DNA of 64,000 nucleotides, taken from assembly GCA_030737875.1 (NCBI GenBank), contig CM060910.1, positions 250,388,427 through 250,452,426 of the forward strand. Direction: 5' to 3'. The translations under genes were made by a program, and so were the position numbers. Below are positions 12,022 through 23,400 of the stretch, one piece after another. This stretch comes from Allium sativum. Taxonomy: Eukaryota; Streptophyta; Magnoliopsida; Asparagales; Amaryllidaceae. Numbering within the stretch: position 1 is the first letter of the stretch; each line of letters opens with the position of its first letter. Under the pieces are notes generated by a model, which was not told where the DNA came from, made no database searches, and saw nothing but the letters and a program-made list of their open reading frames with translations.

Positions 12022-12517
12022 TCATACATTTAACTTTAGAGTTTAAGTATGAAGGTAGAATAGGGCTTACAATGCTTATGAAGATACACAAAACTATGAC
12101 AAAGCCCTTATGCAACCAAATAGACCCAAAATGCAAGCTCTAACATAAAAACCCTTGAGCCAAAATGATCAAAACTCTTTCTTTATGATGCAAATATAGA
12201 AACTTGACTTGAATGCAAGCTAATGACACTCATACAAGCTTGAAAACACTTGTATGCATGGAAAATCTCATAGAAATTTATTTAGGAATTGTATGAAGAG
12301 AGTGGAGGCCATGAGAGGATTGATTTTGCCATAGTTTAGTTACTAGAATGAATAATGATGATTTAGGGTTAGGTTAGGGCCTTATTTATAGATTAGGCAA
12401 GTGTTTTAGGCCATAGGATTAAACCCTAGTTCCAATCTCAGCCCTCAAAACCGAATCTGGCCCCCAAGCTCAACACAATCTCAAAATGGTGCACCAGGCT
12501 AAACAGCCCGGCTGGAC

Positions 12518-12597
12518 CAAGTCGACAGCCAAGTCGACAGGGCTGTCGACTTGGGTCCAACCAAGTCGACTCCCAAGTCGACAGGGCTGTCGACTTG
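12518..12597. repeat. GTCGAC palindrome cluster in element B 3' LTR
   Basis: Several CAAGTCGACA and GGCTGTCGACTTGGG units form nested palindromes within 80 bp, about 280-360 bp from the LTR 5' end and upstream of the TATA box. The sister LTR (19838-19905) lacks one 12-bp unit. Position and palindromy suggest protein binding or a structured DNA element, but function is not shown. Confidence 0.75.
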
Positions 12598-12877
12598 GGT
12601 ACTCTGGCGGGAATTTTCCCGCCTGGCCCAAACTGGCCCAATTTTCCAAATTCAAGTTTGAATTTGAAATCTGTTTTTTACTTAGAAATTTTCTGAAAAC
12701 TTCGTTGGGCCTTAATCGGGTCATACGGACTCCGATTTTCGAAAACCCGGACTCTATTTCGCGTATTTTTCCGAGAGGAACGCTATGGCATAGCCCGTTT
12801 CCCTTGATTCAGATTTTAGAATTAAATTCTGTCTCGATTTACGTTATAACAGGTTATTGAAAATACGGGTTGTTACA

Positions 12878-14089
12878 TTCTCCCCTCCTTAAAGGATTTC
12901 GTCCCCGAAATCTTCAAGCTAGGAAGAACGTATCCTACCATCCAATCATCCATCTACTCAAAGCATCATCCACGAGCAATCATTGTCCTTACAAGATTCT
13001 AAATGTTGTATGAACATATGCAAAGGTGTGTGTATATGTACTTATCTAATGCAAATATCATCAATGCAAATTATGTTAGTGAAATGAATCCATATGTATG
13101 TAATTCCTAACATAATGTATAACATCTATATGTGTGCACATAACATACATCCATATGCAACATCCATGTGATAACACAAAAATTTTCATCCATGAATAAG
13201 CATAAACACTCATGCATATGCAATATGAGGAGTGTGTGAGCCGATCTAGTGCCTAACGTGTATAATGCATCCACGAGTAACCACTTGCAAACACTTGCAA
13301 CCACTTGCAACCATCAAGCATAACATGTTTCAAACACATGTTTCATCCAAAGGGTTTCTACCTAAGGTTCTCATGACAAGATTAACACGATATACTAGAT
13401 AATCCAGACGAACATGGATAGCAAAAGATATGCTACAAAGAGATCGGGAAGATAAGCAAGATATACTCCTTTTTGGATTACAAGAAATCCCTTCCTAACC
13501 CAATCCATATCCTATAAAAGCCCAAAAGGTTTAGTCAACCTAACGGACCCCCTTCAAACCCTGACGTGTATTACTAGCCAATAAGTCATACCTCCCGACA
13601 GAAATAGGACCGAAAATGGGACCGAGAGGATATACATAAAAAGATAATATGCGAGCAAGTTCCACAGGAAAACAAGGATCAAGGATATACTCTTAGAAAG
13701 AGATATGATGCGCGTATCTAGCCTTCAATGTTCTAAGTCATGTTTCCTTGAGTTTAACTCCACTGTGTTTTGACCGTCTTTTACCTCATGATTTCTTGGC
13801 TTCTTAACTCTTATTTCCAAATATGAGTTGAAACCCATTTCATTGTCGCCTCTCGTCTTCCTCTTTCACTTACTCTTCTATCATTCTTGGCTTAAACATA
13901 ACTATGACCTCATGGTTTCATGCAAGCTCTCCAAAATTCACCAGTGAATCCTGGATCTCGTTTACTTACTATAAAGTATTCCACGCAGCAGAACTTTTCT
14001 TGAAAATACCAATCCACGTTGCCAATTGCTCTTACCAACGTGATTTTCTATAACTCATGCTTGAACAAAAGGAACCATCCGCCTATGAA
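12878..14089 (-). other. Element B 3' interior: polypurine tract and decayed pol end
   Basis: Starting at the 3' LTR, the minus strand has the polypurine tract AAGGAGGGGAGAA preceded by GATTTCGGGGACGAAATCC, the usual 3' landmark of Tekay-type elements. Further in, to about 13400, is non-coding sequence collinear with 33446-33960 of element C. From there to about 14089 the region corresponds to the integrase C-terminal and chromodomain part of C but is too decayed to read, and much of it is probably deleted. Confidence 0.6.
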
Positions 14090-14670
14090 TGATAGGCCGT
14101 ACTTAGATTCAGTTGCTTGCTCATGACTTCCCGTAGACTATCCCAAAACTGGCTAGTGAAGATTGAGTCATGGTTACTAACCATACTTTAGGGAACCTCG
14201 TGCAACTGCTTTTATTTCTTGAAGGTAAACTGTCGCTAGCTATGATGCAGTCCTTTCGCACTTTACCGGAGTAAAATGAGCACTCTTCGTGAGTCTACCT
14301 ACTATGACCCATATGCTCGTATTCCCTTTCTTGATCTAGGCAGTCCATCCACGAAATCCTTCGTGACGCTTTACTACTTCCATTGTGGGGACCTCCAATG
14401 GACGTAATAGCCCACCGGGCTTTTTATGACTCGGCCTTAATCTGTTGGCACAACATGCACCTTGGGACAAACTCGGCCACCTCCTCGGGTGATGTGCATC
14501 TTCAAGAACCTTCTTTCTCTCATCGCGTCTTAGTCATCCCTTGTCATCTATAGCGAGGTGACTTGCCATCTCGCCTCGAATCAACTTGTCCATGATCTCG
14601 ACTAACTGCGGGTCTTCTTTCTGTGAAGTCCCTACTTGATCCAGAAGGGTAGGTCTAAACTCAAGGGACG
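14090..14670 (-). pseudogene. Element B integrase remnant
   Basis: Minus-strand readings at about 14290-14400 give [12 protein letters not shown] and RLTKSAHF, the first catalytic-Asp block of Gypsy integrase, and about 14580-14660 gives PTLL and EDPQLVE, the linker before integrase in element C. Frames change several times, and most of the HHCC zinc-finger segment is missing. Between this piece and the RT end at 14675 the whole RNase H domain present in C and G is absent. Confidence 0.65.
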
Positions 14671-14674
14671 CTTA

Positions 14675-15324
14675 CTAACTAACTAAACTGAGAGAACTTC
14701 TTACTTCGGTTGCATTCCTTGGAGTCTTCCAATCCTGTACTGCAACTACCTTAGCGGGATCCACCGCTAAGCCTTGATTAGAAACTATGTGCCCAAGAAA
14801 TCTAACTCCTTTTTCTCCAAAATGACACTTGGAGAACTTGGCCTTCAACTGATGTGCTCTAAGCGTATCCATCACCTCCACGAGATGCCTTGCATGCTCT
14901 TCCTCATCCTTAGAGAAGATTAGAATATCATCTACGATGACCACGACAAACTTGTTCAAGAACTCCCTTAACACCCTACTCATCAAGTCTACAAAGTAGG
15001 CGGGTGCATTAGTCAAACCGAATGGCATGACCAGCCATTCTAAGAATCCATCTGGAGTTCTGAACGCAGTTTCGCCTATATATCTTCAGCTACTCTGAGC
15101 TGATGGAATCCAGTAGCAAGATCAAGCTGAGAGAAAACAGAAGCACCAACAAGCTGGTCAAAGAGATCATCAATCCTCGGTAACGGGTGTCTGTTCTTCT
15201 TAGTCAGCTTATTTAACTCTCGATAGTCAACACAAAGTCGGAGAGAACCATCTGCCTTGGTAGCAAACACCACAGGCGCTCCCCATTCAGATATACTTCG
15301 TCTAATGAAGTTCTTCTCAAGCAA
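14675..15324 (-). pseudogene. pol: Element B reverse transcriptase, frameshifted
   Basis: Two open pieces together cover most of the RT. 15076-15324 has [15 protein letters not shown], the [10 protein letters not shown] block and [14 protein letters not shown]. 14675-15028 has [16 protein letters not shown] and the catalytic VDDILIFS, then [17 protein letters not shown]. They lie in different frames, so a frameshift falls between 15028 and 15076. The second piece ends near the VRSFLGL position, after which RNase H is lost. The enzyme would copy the element RNA to DNA; this copy cannot make a complete one. Confidence 0.85.
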
Positions 15325-15860
15325 CTCCTTGACTTGCTTTCTTAACTCTCATCTTGCGGGGCCATGTGCGTTACCGGCCACGAAACTTTCTTGGCATTAT
15401 CAACCAGATAAATGCGGAAATCTATCTCTCGTTTAGGGGTAACCCCCTTCACTTCACCCAAGATATCAGGATATTCTCGGACCACCCTCACCGATTACAA
15501 ACTATCGATAGACGAGTTGAGGGATTCAAGACAACACAACATGGAGGGACTCATAGGGTTACTAGAAATTTTTAGGGTATTACCGAGGCGAGTCATAAGC
15601 CTCACAACCCTATGCTCAAAAATCAAGGATGGCTCCACAACTGGACAACCCATCCATGCCCAAAATCAACCCATACCCCATGAAACCGAGAATATAAGCA
15701 TCACACGAGAACTCTACACTAAGATAGAGATTTTCAAATCCACATAGATAACAGACAAACGGGCGGAACCCCCAATTGGATTTGAAACACACACGGGATC
15801 ATTAACTAGACTAGTACTTAGGTGCAAACTTTCAACTAGATCAGACGAGATAAACTATGC
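15325..15860 (-). pseudogene. Element B protease end and protease-RT linker, decayed
   Basis: On the minus strand the sequence follows the element C protein from just after the protease active site to the start of RT (for example the conserved NPIGGS-like block near 15770) but with shifted frames. The frame break is caused by a one-base deletion in the T-run after the active site near 15855. Plus-strand open frames here are antisense shadows. Confidence 0.6.
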
Positions 15861-17002
15861 GATGCACCAGAATCAAACAAGGTATGAACAGAAATGTAAA
15901 CAAGACTTTCAACAGAAATACTACCTCGATCGGGAACTGGAGCGGTATTGAGAGCATGAACTTGCCCTCCTGAAGGTCCAGCACGCTGAGTCTGACCCTG
16001 GCCTTGCCCTTGCTTCTTCGGGCAATCCTTACTGAAATGTCCAGTCTCACCGCAGAAAAAGCATTCACCATTATTCCTTTTCCTCTTCTTACACTCCTTA
16101 ATAAGATGCCCAACTAAACCGCAATAATAGCACTTTCCCTTCTTGTTATTGCCCTTGTTGTTGTTCCCCTTGTTGCCTTGACTCTTGTTCTTGTTCTTAT
16201 TGCCTTGACTGCTCTGACCGCTTGGATTACCCTGATTTCCTTTCCACTGGGAATCAGTCTTCTTGGCTTGAGTATCATTCATCTTGATATCCTTCTTGTC
16301 ACTCCTATTCTCTTCATTGAGTAGGGCCATATTCACCAAGCTCTCGAAAGTTGCCCCCAAGGGTATATGAGTCTTGGCTAAACCATGTAATGGCTCGTTT
16401 AATCCTAGAGCAAAGTATAGGGCCTTCTTCTGAGCTGTGTTCACCATATCCAAGCCAAAACGAGCTAACTGATTGAACTTGTTCACATATTCTTTGACAG
16501 ACATATCTCCTTGTCTCAAAGTTATGAACCTCTCCATTTGCAGATTCTCCTCAGCAGAAGATAGAAACTTAAGCATGAACCTTGCCCTGAAATCGGCCCA
16601 AGTCTCAACAGGCCTAGTACCATTGGTGACTTTCCACCAATAAGCGGCTTCATCTTTCATAAGCCAAACCGCCAACAAGATCTTCCTCTGATCGTCTATC
16701 CCAAAGATAGCAAATAAATCCTCGGTCTCTTTCAACCAATTTCCGGCCTCTACAAAAGTCTCAGTGCCTTGAAAGTTCTTGCAACCCGTCGCCTTAAAAT
16801 CTTGGCAAATCTTTGCGAAGTCAGTTTGAGGATGCTGAGGGGAAGGAGGAAGAGGAACCTCAGCGACAGGAGGAGGAGGAACATTGACTACCGGAGGAGG
16901 AGTAATATTTGCGGGGCCGGCTTCGGTCGCCCTAGCCTCCAAAAGTCTCCTATAACAAACAGGTACGTGTACTCCCTCCGGAATGGCAAAGTTATCGGTC
17001 AT
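15836..17002 (-). CDS. gag: Element B gag with start of protease
   Basis: The 388-residue product starts at ATG 17002 about 180 bp after the primer-binding site. Residues 1-60 are a Pro-rich leader. About 75-235 form a Retrotrans_gag capsid domain (WLKETEDLFAIFGI, AAYWWKVTNG, FITLRQGDMSVKEYVNKFNQLARFGLD). A Lys/Asn/Gln/Gly-rich linker leads to two zinc knuckles, CYYCGLVGHLIKEC and CFFCGETGHFSKDC. The reading then enters the aspartic protease and keeps its active site FDSGAS, but a one-base deletion right after it makes the frame end at SRLI. Gag packages RNA and builds the particle. The capsid and nucleocapsid part looks intact, while the Gag-Pol fusion is cut. Confidence 0.9.
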   Translation of the reverse strand: MTDNFAIPEGVHVPVCYRRLLEARATEAGPANITPPPVVNVPPPPVAEVPLPPSPQHPQTDFAKICQDFKATGCKNFQGTETFVEAGNWLKETEDLFAIFGIDDQRKILLAVWLMKDEAAYWWKVTNGTRPVETWADFRARFMLKFLSSAEENLQMERFITLRQGDMSVKEYVNKFNQLARFGLDMVNTAQKKALYFALGLNEPLHGLAKTHIPLGATFESLVNMALLNEENRSDKKDIKMNDTQAKKTDSQWKGNQGNPSGQSSQGNKNKNKSQGNKGNNNKGNNKKGKCYYCGLVGHLIKECKKRKRNNGECFFCGETGHFSKDCPKKQGQGQGQTQRAGPSGGQVHALNTAPVPDRGSISVESLVYISVHTLFDSGASHSLSRLI

Positions 17003-17183
17003 ACTGAAAACGAAGAAAAAGGATAGATTTAGAATGGAGATAAACGAAGGAATTTTGCTAATGGCTTTTTGGGTAATAGCCTTTTAAAATAAACTAGACT
17101 TTTCTTTGGAAAATACTTTATACTTGGTTTTGAAAATAGTTTTCCAAAAGTTTTCTAAAAACCTTTTTGTTCCTTCTCGTAAA

Positions 17184-17201
17184 CCATATGCTATGATACC
17201 A
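17184..17201 (-). other. Element B primer-binding site
   Basis: The minus strand reads TGGTATCATAGCATATGG two bases inside the 5' LTR. It resembles the initiator-Met tRNA complement (TGGTATCAGAGC) with one mismatch in the first 12 bases, then diverges. Confidence 0.75.
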
Positions 17202-17203
17202 AA

Positions 17204-20185
17204 CGTAACACCCCACCTCCGCCAGGGTGGCTCTTGCAAGCACTCTGACTTTGGAGGGGCGTTTGAATCAGGTAAACATGCATAATGATATATCAAGGCA
17301 GAACAAGAACATATGTATATATGTAAACAGAGTAAATAACATAGATAAACAGCGGAAGATTTTAAACCATTTTAAATCAAGTCTGGTACAACATAGCTTT
17401 CCAAATAAACAAGTCTAGATAAAACAACATCAACTGAAAATCTGAAATACATAAGTACTAATCCCCAAAAGAAGTGATAGCCATGGCTAGCTTCATGTCA
17501 AACCGTACATGAGCTAAATCCCACAAGCAAGCAATCCGAAATCCAAGCTAAGCTCCAATATTCCCTCCCTGAGAACCTGGGGGGGGGGGGGGGAACGGAA
17601 GAAAAGAGGCGAAAGAAAACAGGTCAGTCAAAAAGACTTAGTAAGCCCTACTACAATCAATGTAAACTGATAAAGTTAACTGGCATGAGCAACAGGTATG
17701 ATCATAAGGATAACAACATACTAGCATGATGATTAACTAACAAGGTAGATAAAGGTGTCATCGCATAATCAGGATTAAGGTTTTGCACCACAGGTGTACT
17801 AGCAAACTAACATGACTTGAATAAACAAGTATTGATCCCTTGGTCCATGCTTTGGCCCAATAACATGAAATGAACCTAATACAAGGTCCAACCAAACGGT
17901 CTAGTCGATCGGCTCCCTAAGCCTAACTCGTCATGTATTGGTGTCAATACGGCCCAAACATAATTGTAGTCGAACTGTGCCGAGTCCACCCTTCGGGTGT
18001 ATCAAGCCCTTAGGGTGCCAACCCTTGAACACCATAAACATGAGTGCACAGTCTCGATCTATTGGTACCCATGGGTGACTTCTCCAAACACGGACTACGT
18101 GCACGACCATAGTCCGTCCGGAACTACATCGGCGTACCACACAGCCGTCGTTTATTTGGTCGCTTACCTCCAGCCCAGTAATCGTGCCCCCTCCCTAGCC
18201 TAGCCCCTAGGGCCTTAATGATACGATTTTGGGGTTACTGCGGAGTGGGCCCCATTGCTAGTATTTTCTAGTGGGTTAAGTACGGTTTAACCCTCTTGAT
18301 AATCATGGATTAACTTGGTTAAGTGTAACGATGAGTTCACGACTTAACCCCGATTAATCTACCAAGCCCAAGTTGGTTAAGTATTAAGTGGACCATGACT
18401 TAACCCTAATCACGAGGCATTAATTAATTTTAATGCACCTTAACCTCTCACATTAGACCTTGTTGTGGTTACTAGTTAAGCCGGGCGGGTCCGGGTAGCT
18501 TTACACCACAACTTGGTCTAACCTCGGGTTCAAGGTACAACATGGCCAACTTCTCACATTGGGTCCTATTGTTTGTAGCAACTAGTTAAGCCGGTCGGTT
18601 CCGGGTAGGTTTACGCTACAAACTCAACCCAACCTCGAGTTGGCCACACTTATCTTTTCTAAGTGTCATGTCCATCATGTTTCCAAAACATGTTACAAGT
18701 TTTCAAGCAATTGGGTAGACCTAACTTAATAGGTAAATTCCCAATGGGTAGACCTAACTTAATAGGTAAATTCCCAAGATTATGTTTTTATGTCTTTTAA
18801 GTTTACCCAACCCCAAACGCAATCCCATCGCTTACATATCGCAATAGCGCATAAAGGATAGAAAGAAGGAACTTGGCATAATCACGACATAAAGGTGTTA
18901 AAGCCACAAGTTCAACATGGTGGCATATGAAATGGACATATGTTCATATACTTGCATATTACATTTTTAGGCCTCAAAAGCATGCATAAAACCAAACTTG
19001 GCATATTGGAGATACATGGTGCTAAATAACATGTAGACATGGCCATAAGTTCGCATCTAGCCTCACATGCAAGTTATCATAAGAGATATGATAACTTACA
19101 TGTTGCCAAAATGCAACCTTTGGCATAAAGCTTGAAGCTTTATGTTCATAAACCCAAGATAAGCTTGCATAACATGATAGTATGAACAAAGTGTTCAACC
19201 CAAACTTGCATAACATAACTTGGCATACTTGCATGATAAACTTGCATATAAACTTGCATATCACAACATGATAAACTTGCATATAACAACATGATAAACT
19301 TGCATATGAACTTGCATATCACAACATGATAAACTTGCATATCATACATTTAACTTTAGAGTTTAAGTATGAAGGTAGAATAGGGCTTACAATGCTTATG
19401 AAGATACACAAAACTATGACAAAGCCCTTATGCAACCAAATAGACCCAAAATGCAAGCTCTAACATAAAAACCCTTGAGCCAAAATGATCAAAACTCTTT
19501 CTTTATGATGCAAATATAGAAACTTGACTTGAATGCAAGCTAATGACACTCATACAAGCTTGAAAACACTTGTATGCATGGAAAATCTCATAGAAATTTA
19601 TTTAGGAATTGTATGAAGAGAGTGGAGGCCATGAGAGGATTGATTTTGCCATAGTTTAGTTACTAGAATGAATAATGATGATTTAGGGTTAGGTTAGGGC
19701 CTTATTTATAGATTAGGCAAGTGTTTTAGGCCATAGGATTAAACCCTAGTTCCAATCTCAGCCCTCAAAACCGAATCTGGCCCCCAAGCTCAACACAATC
19801 TCAAAATGGTGCACCAGGCTAAACAGCCCGGCTGGACCAAGTCGACAGCCAAGTCGACAGGGCTGTCGACTTGGGTCCAACCAAGTCGACAGGGCTGTCG
19901 ACTTGGGTACTCTGGCGGGAATTTTCCCGCCTGGCCCAAACTGGCCCAATTTTCCAAACTCAAGTTTGAATTTGAAATCTGTTTTTTACTTAGAAATTTT
20001 CTGAAAACTTCGTTGGGCCTTAATCGGGTCATACGGACTCCGATTTTCGAAAACCCGGACTCTATTTCGCGTATTTTTCCGAGACGAACGCAATGGCATA
20101 GCTCGTTTCCCTTGATTCAGATTTTAGAATTAAATTCTGCCTCGATTTACGTTATAACAGGTTATTGAAAATACGGGTTGTTACA
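17204..20185 (-). repeat. Element B 5' LTR
   Basis: 2982 bp, collinear with 9889-12877 and very similar. The first base at the inner end is C instead of T (CGTAAC), so the terminal TG is mutated on this side. A G-run of 15 at 17579-17593 is 7 in the other LTR, and one 12-bp GTCGAC unit is missing. The minus-strand TATA box lies at 19703-19710, the hairpin pair at 18453-18632 and the TTGCATA array at 19201-19341. Confidence 0.9.
18453..18632. repeat. Tandem covarying hairpins in element B 5' LTR
   Basis: Second copy of the 11133-11312 pair, with arms 18453-18521 and 18559-18632. All stem bases match those of the sister LTR; the few differences fall in the central block. Confidence 0.7.
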
Positions 20186-20190
20186 CAATA
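20186..20190. repeat. Target site duplication of element B, right copy
   Basis: CAATA, identical to 9884-9888. The interior of element A resumes directly after it. Confidence 0.9.
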
Positions 20191-20489
20191 TGTATCAAAA
20201 TATACTTTGGGTAAAATTATTTTAATTTACCTTCTTTTCAAAAACATATCGTGACGACCCATCGTATTCGAGTGTTTAGTAACTCCTACCGATACAGTGG
20301 ATCAAACTGATCGACCAGAACTCGTAAACAACTCAACCAATAAATCCACACAATATAAAACAAATTTTTATATCAATAACAAATACGTTCACTCGTATAT
20401 ATACACTCAAACTCAATCTAGGGTATATCTCAACCGAGTCACACCATAGAGCCAAGGTAATTCACTTAACCTTAAGCTCTGATACCAAC
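20191..20489 (-). other. Element A interior, 5' portion with primer-binding site
   Basis: At 20471-20487 the minus strand reads TGGTATCAGAGCTTAAG, a perfect initiator-Met tRNA site over its first 12 bases, two bases from the 5' LTR. The rest is non-coding and collinear with the first 300 bp of the interior of element E (47119 onward), including a shared segment around GATCGACCAGAACTCGTAAA. Confidence 0.8.
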
Positions 20490-23400
20490 TGTAATGACCC
20501 GAAAATTTAGCGATCTTGGTTATCCGATATACAACACATATCGAACATCCAAGGATCGAAAATAACGGGTTATTAATGAAAGAAATTAGAGGGTGAGAAT
20601 AGATAAGATAGAAACTTAGAATAGAAGAAGAAGAACACACAACATCAGAGTAACACGAATCTCACATCGGAACGAAGCAACATATAATAGATAACATATC
20701 CTTGAAATCAAATCATTATATGTATACACTAACATTATCAGAGTACAACACTTACAACACAACGTAAATAAAAATAGCTATATAATCCTGAAGCCTCCTG
20801 CTCCAAGCTCTCCAAGTATATCTGTAAAATTCTGACTACTTGACTGCCCGTACAAATTTAGGCACCCAAGAGTTTAGGGAAAACAAAACAAATAAACTCC
20901 GGGCCAGTCATCGGACTGGTATGAGTAAACAGTTTAAAACAGTTTGAACAAGTAAACGATACCTCATAAGACCACGCCGTATAACGGAACGGGTTTTTCC
21001 CTTATGAGAATCCAAATTATCTTTATATCAAACCCTTTTGATATTACAATAATGTCTATTAACACAATATAATAATCATCTAGCAGAAACGCTTCCATCT
21101 CACGTTCTACATATATAATATACAATCAAAACTGCAAGCACTATTGGGTAGTGGATTTCCAACTATGACAAGGTATGGAACCGCCTTTTGCTAGTGTACC
21201 TCTAGAGAGGAATACACTGAGTTCAACAAGAACATCTTGCAACCCGACCACACATGACCGACCACTCATTTTGCTTGAGTGTATCGAACGTATATCACCA
21301 ACGGTTGGGATCAGCAACCATTTTCCGAATGGGATAACATCAACAATAGATTTTTAGAAGTAAATGAAACTCTAGATCAGGTGATTATACACCCTACTTT
21401 GGAGCGACCGACTTAGCCATGCTGCCTGCCCGATTTCTGTCATTTACCGGTTGATGAGGCTTGAGGTTACGCTTCATCATCACATCAGATTCACTTCGAA
21501 TGCCACATTGTCAGATCCATCGAAAATCACTAATTGACGTCTACAACAGTACATTACGTGTTAGCTAAAGAAGTTTCCTTCTCCGCTTCCACTCTTGGTA
21601 CGGTTGAAGAAATCAATGTACGTGACCTTTCTGGAAATACTCTGTCAGACATTCATCCATACAAGTCATCCAGGAACAGGATGAACCGAAGGCACTATTC
21701 AGTACATCCATCTTAGGCACTGTTATCTAAGACTCATACAATAGCCCTTGAACTTTACTCCGTCTTCAATTATCTTTGGCATATATGATTCGCAACGCTT
21801 ATGCCAATACAGAGTGGTTCTTTGGATAATAACCCAACCGGTCTCTCCATATTAACAACGTTAAAATGGTCAAAACTTTGATAGTCGGTGAGTTAACTAT
21901 CAAATGAAAAATAGGTGTGCAAACAACGATATTATTTCCAAATGGAAATTCTATCAATCAATCATCAATCATATATATATATATCCATATTTTCTATGTT
22001 TAGAAAATATATGTTACTAACACTGGAAAACATTTCTATTGTTTATTTACATATCACTACCATTTCACAACTATCAGTCCCTAACTGTAAACTAGTAGGA
22101 GAACAATTCTCTAAGTATAAACCCCAAAGGCCGAAACCATCAGATTGATACTTAGAAAACTATTCAACTAAACTAATCTCTAGTCAGTTTCTGATCTTGT
22201 TTAACTCTATTTCTTCACCTCTATTCGATTAACTCTATTTGATTAACTCAAATTCGAATAACAAATATTCGATTAATTATTATTGATTTACTCTAATTGA
22301 TTAACTCTAACTGATTTAACTCTTTTAACTCTATTTGATTAAACTATATTTGAATAACTCCCCTTTAACTCTATTTATTTAACAAATAAATATCTCCTTT
22401 TAATTCTGTTTATTTATACAAATACATATCTCCTTATCTCATCCTATTTATTTTACATATAAATAATCCATTATCGTATCTTATTTATTTACTAAATAAA
22501 TAATTCACTTTGTAAATATTCTATTTATAAAGTTTTCCTTCATTTATAATTCTCACTTAAACGTATTTCCTATTTATAAATATTCCATTTTTAATATTCC
22601 TATTTATAAATATTTTATTTATAAATACTCTCTTTTATAAAATCATCTGATTTTATAAATATTCTCTTTTCAGTATTCACTTTGACAAATTCCCCTTTTC
22701 TCCAAATCCCGGTATGTTATGGTGTTTAACATATCAAATTTCGATGTCCAATATCGTCCATACACATATAATCAACAATAGGTTATAATTCACATCATAT
22801 ATCAAAATATATGAAAAACAATAAAATAACTGTTGAGGAATCCAATTGGATTCCTCCAACCTGTTTCCCTGCATCCACAGATGTTACACAATAATATCAA
22901 CATTACTTTCAGTTCCATATGATATATTCTGTTAAACAGAATCAATATAGAAATTCACTAACTGACTAGCAGTTCAATCAAACAACCAACACATAGTCAA
23001 TCAGCCAATATTTAACAGTTCTAAAAATACCACATGAAATTATAAACTGTTCAGAGTTAGTGAGATTTACTCACGTTGGACGATCATCGTTAATAACGAT
23101 AACCATCGCTTGATTTCAGACGGACAATTTATTTTACACTAAATTGTAGCGAGCCCCAATTCACTTCCAGTCAGTCCCATTTGTAGTTGTCGTTCATATG
23201 ATCCTGTCGGATCTGATTTTGTTTGTTTCCTTCAATGTTCTATTGTCGTGATGTTTAACCTTCCCCTGCCTTCCATTAAATCGAAACCAAGATCACACAA
23301 GCTTCTAGCGTGTGGTGCCAAAGTCATCAAGCACCAAACTCGCTCAATACTCAAAGAACGCTGCTGCATCACATCTATATCGTCCTTCCCCTTCATATAA

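Larger units (their letters stand above)
9889..12877 (-). repeat. Element B 3' LTR
   Basis: 2989 bp, outer end TGTAACACCCC, inner end GGGTTGTTACA next to the polypurine tract AAGGAGGGGAGAA (minus strand, 12878-12890). A minus-strand TATAAATA at 12383-12390 leaves roughly 490 bp of U3 and a transcribed part of about 2.5 kb. Internal features are the hairpin pair (11133-11312), a TTGCATA-rich array (11881-12021), a twice-repeated GGGTAGACCTAACTTAA unit (11394-11457) and the GTCGAC cluster (12518-12597). Confidence 0.9.
9889..20185 (-). mobile_element. Element B: Tekay-like Ty3/Gypsy element, pol broken
   Basis: Minus strand. The 5' LTR is 17204-20185, the interior 12878-17203 and the 3' LTR 9889-12877, with a CAATA duplication outside. 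Encoded pieces run gag, protease, RT and integrase in Gypsy order. The RNase H domain and part of the integrase zinc-finger region are deleted, so the element is not autonomous now. LTR organisation is the same as in element C (arrays of TTGCATA, paired hairpins, a GTCGAC cluster near the LTR 5' end) although overall sequence differs, so B and C are sister families. The LTRs are nearly identical to each other, in line with a fairly recent insertion into A. Confidence 0.92.

Noticed and set aside
12486..12860. 124-codon plus-strand frame across B's GTCGAC cluster
   Set aside because: It reads through a palindromic repeat whose unit number differs between sister LTRs (12 bp, a multiple of 3, so the frame survives by chance). 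No domain is seen.
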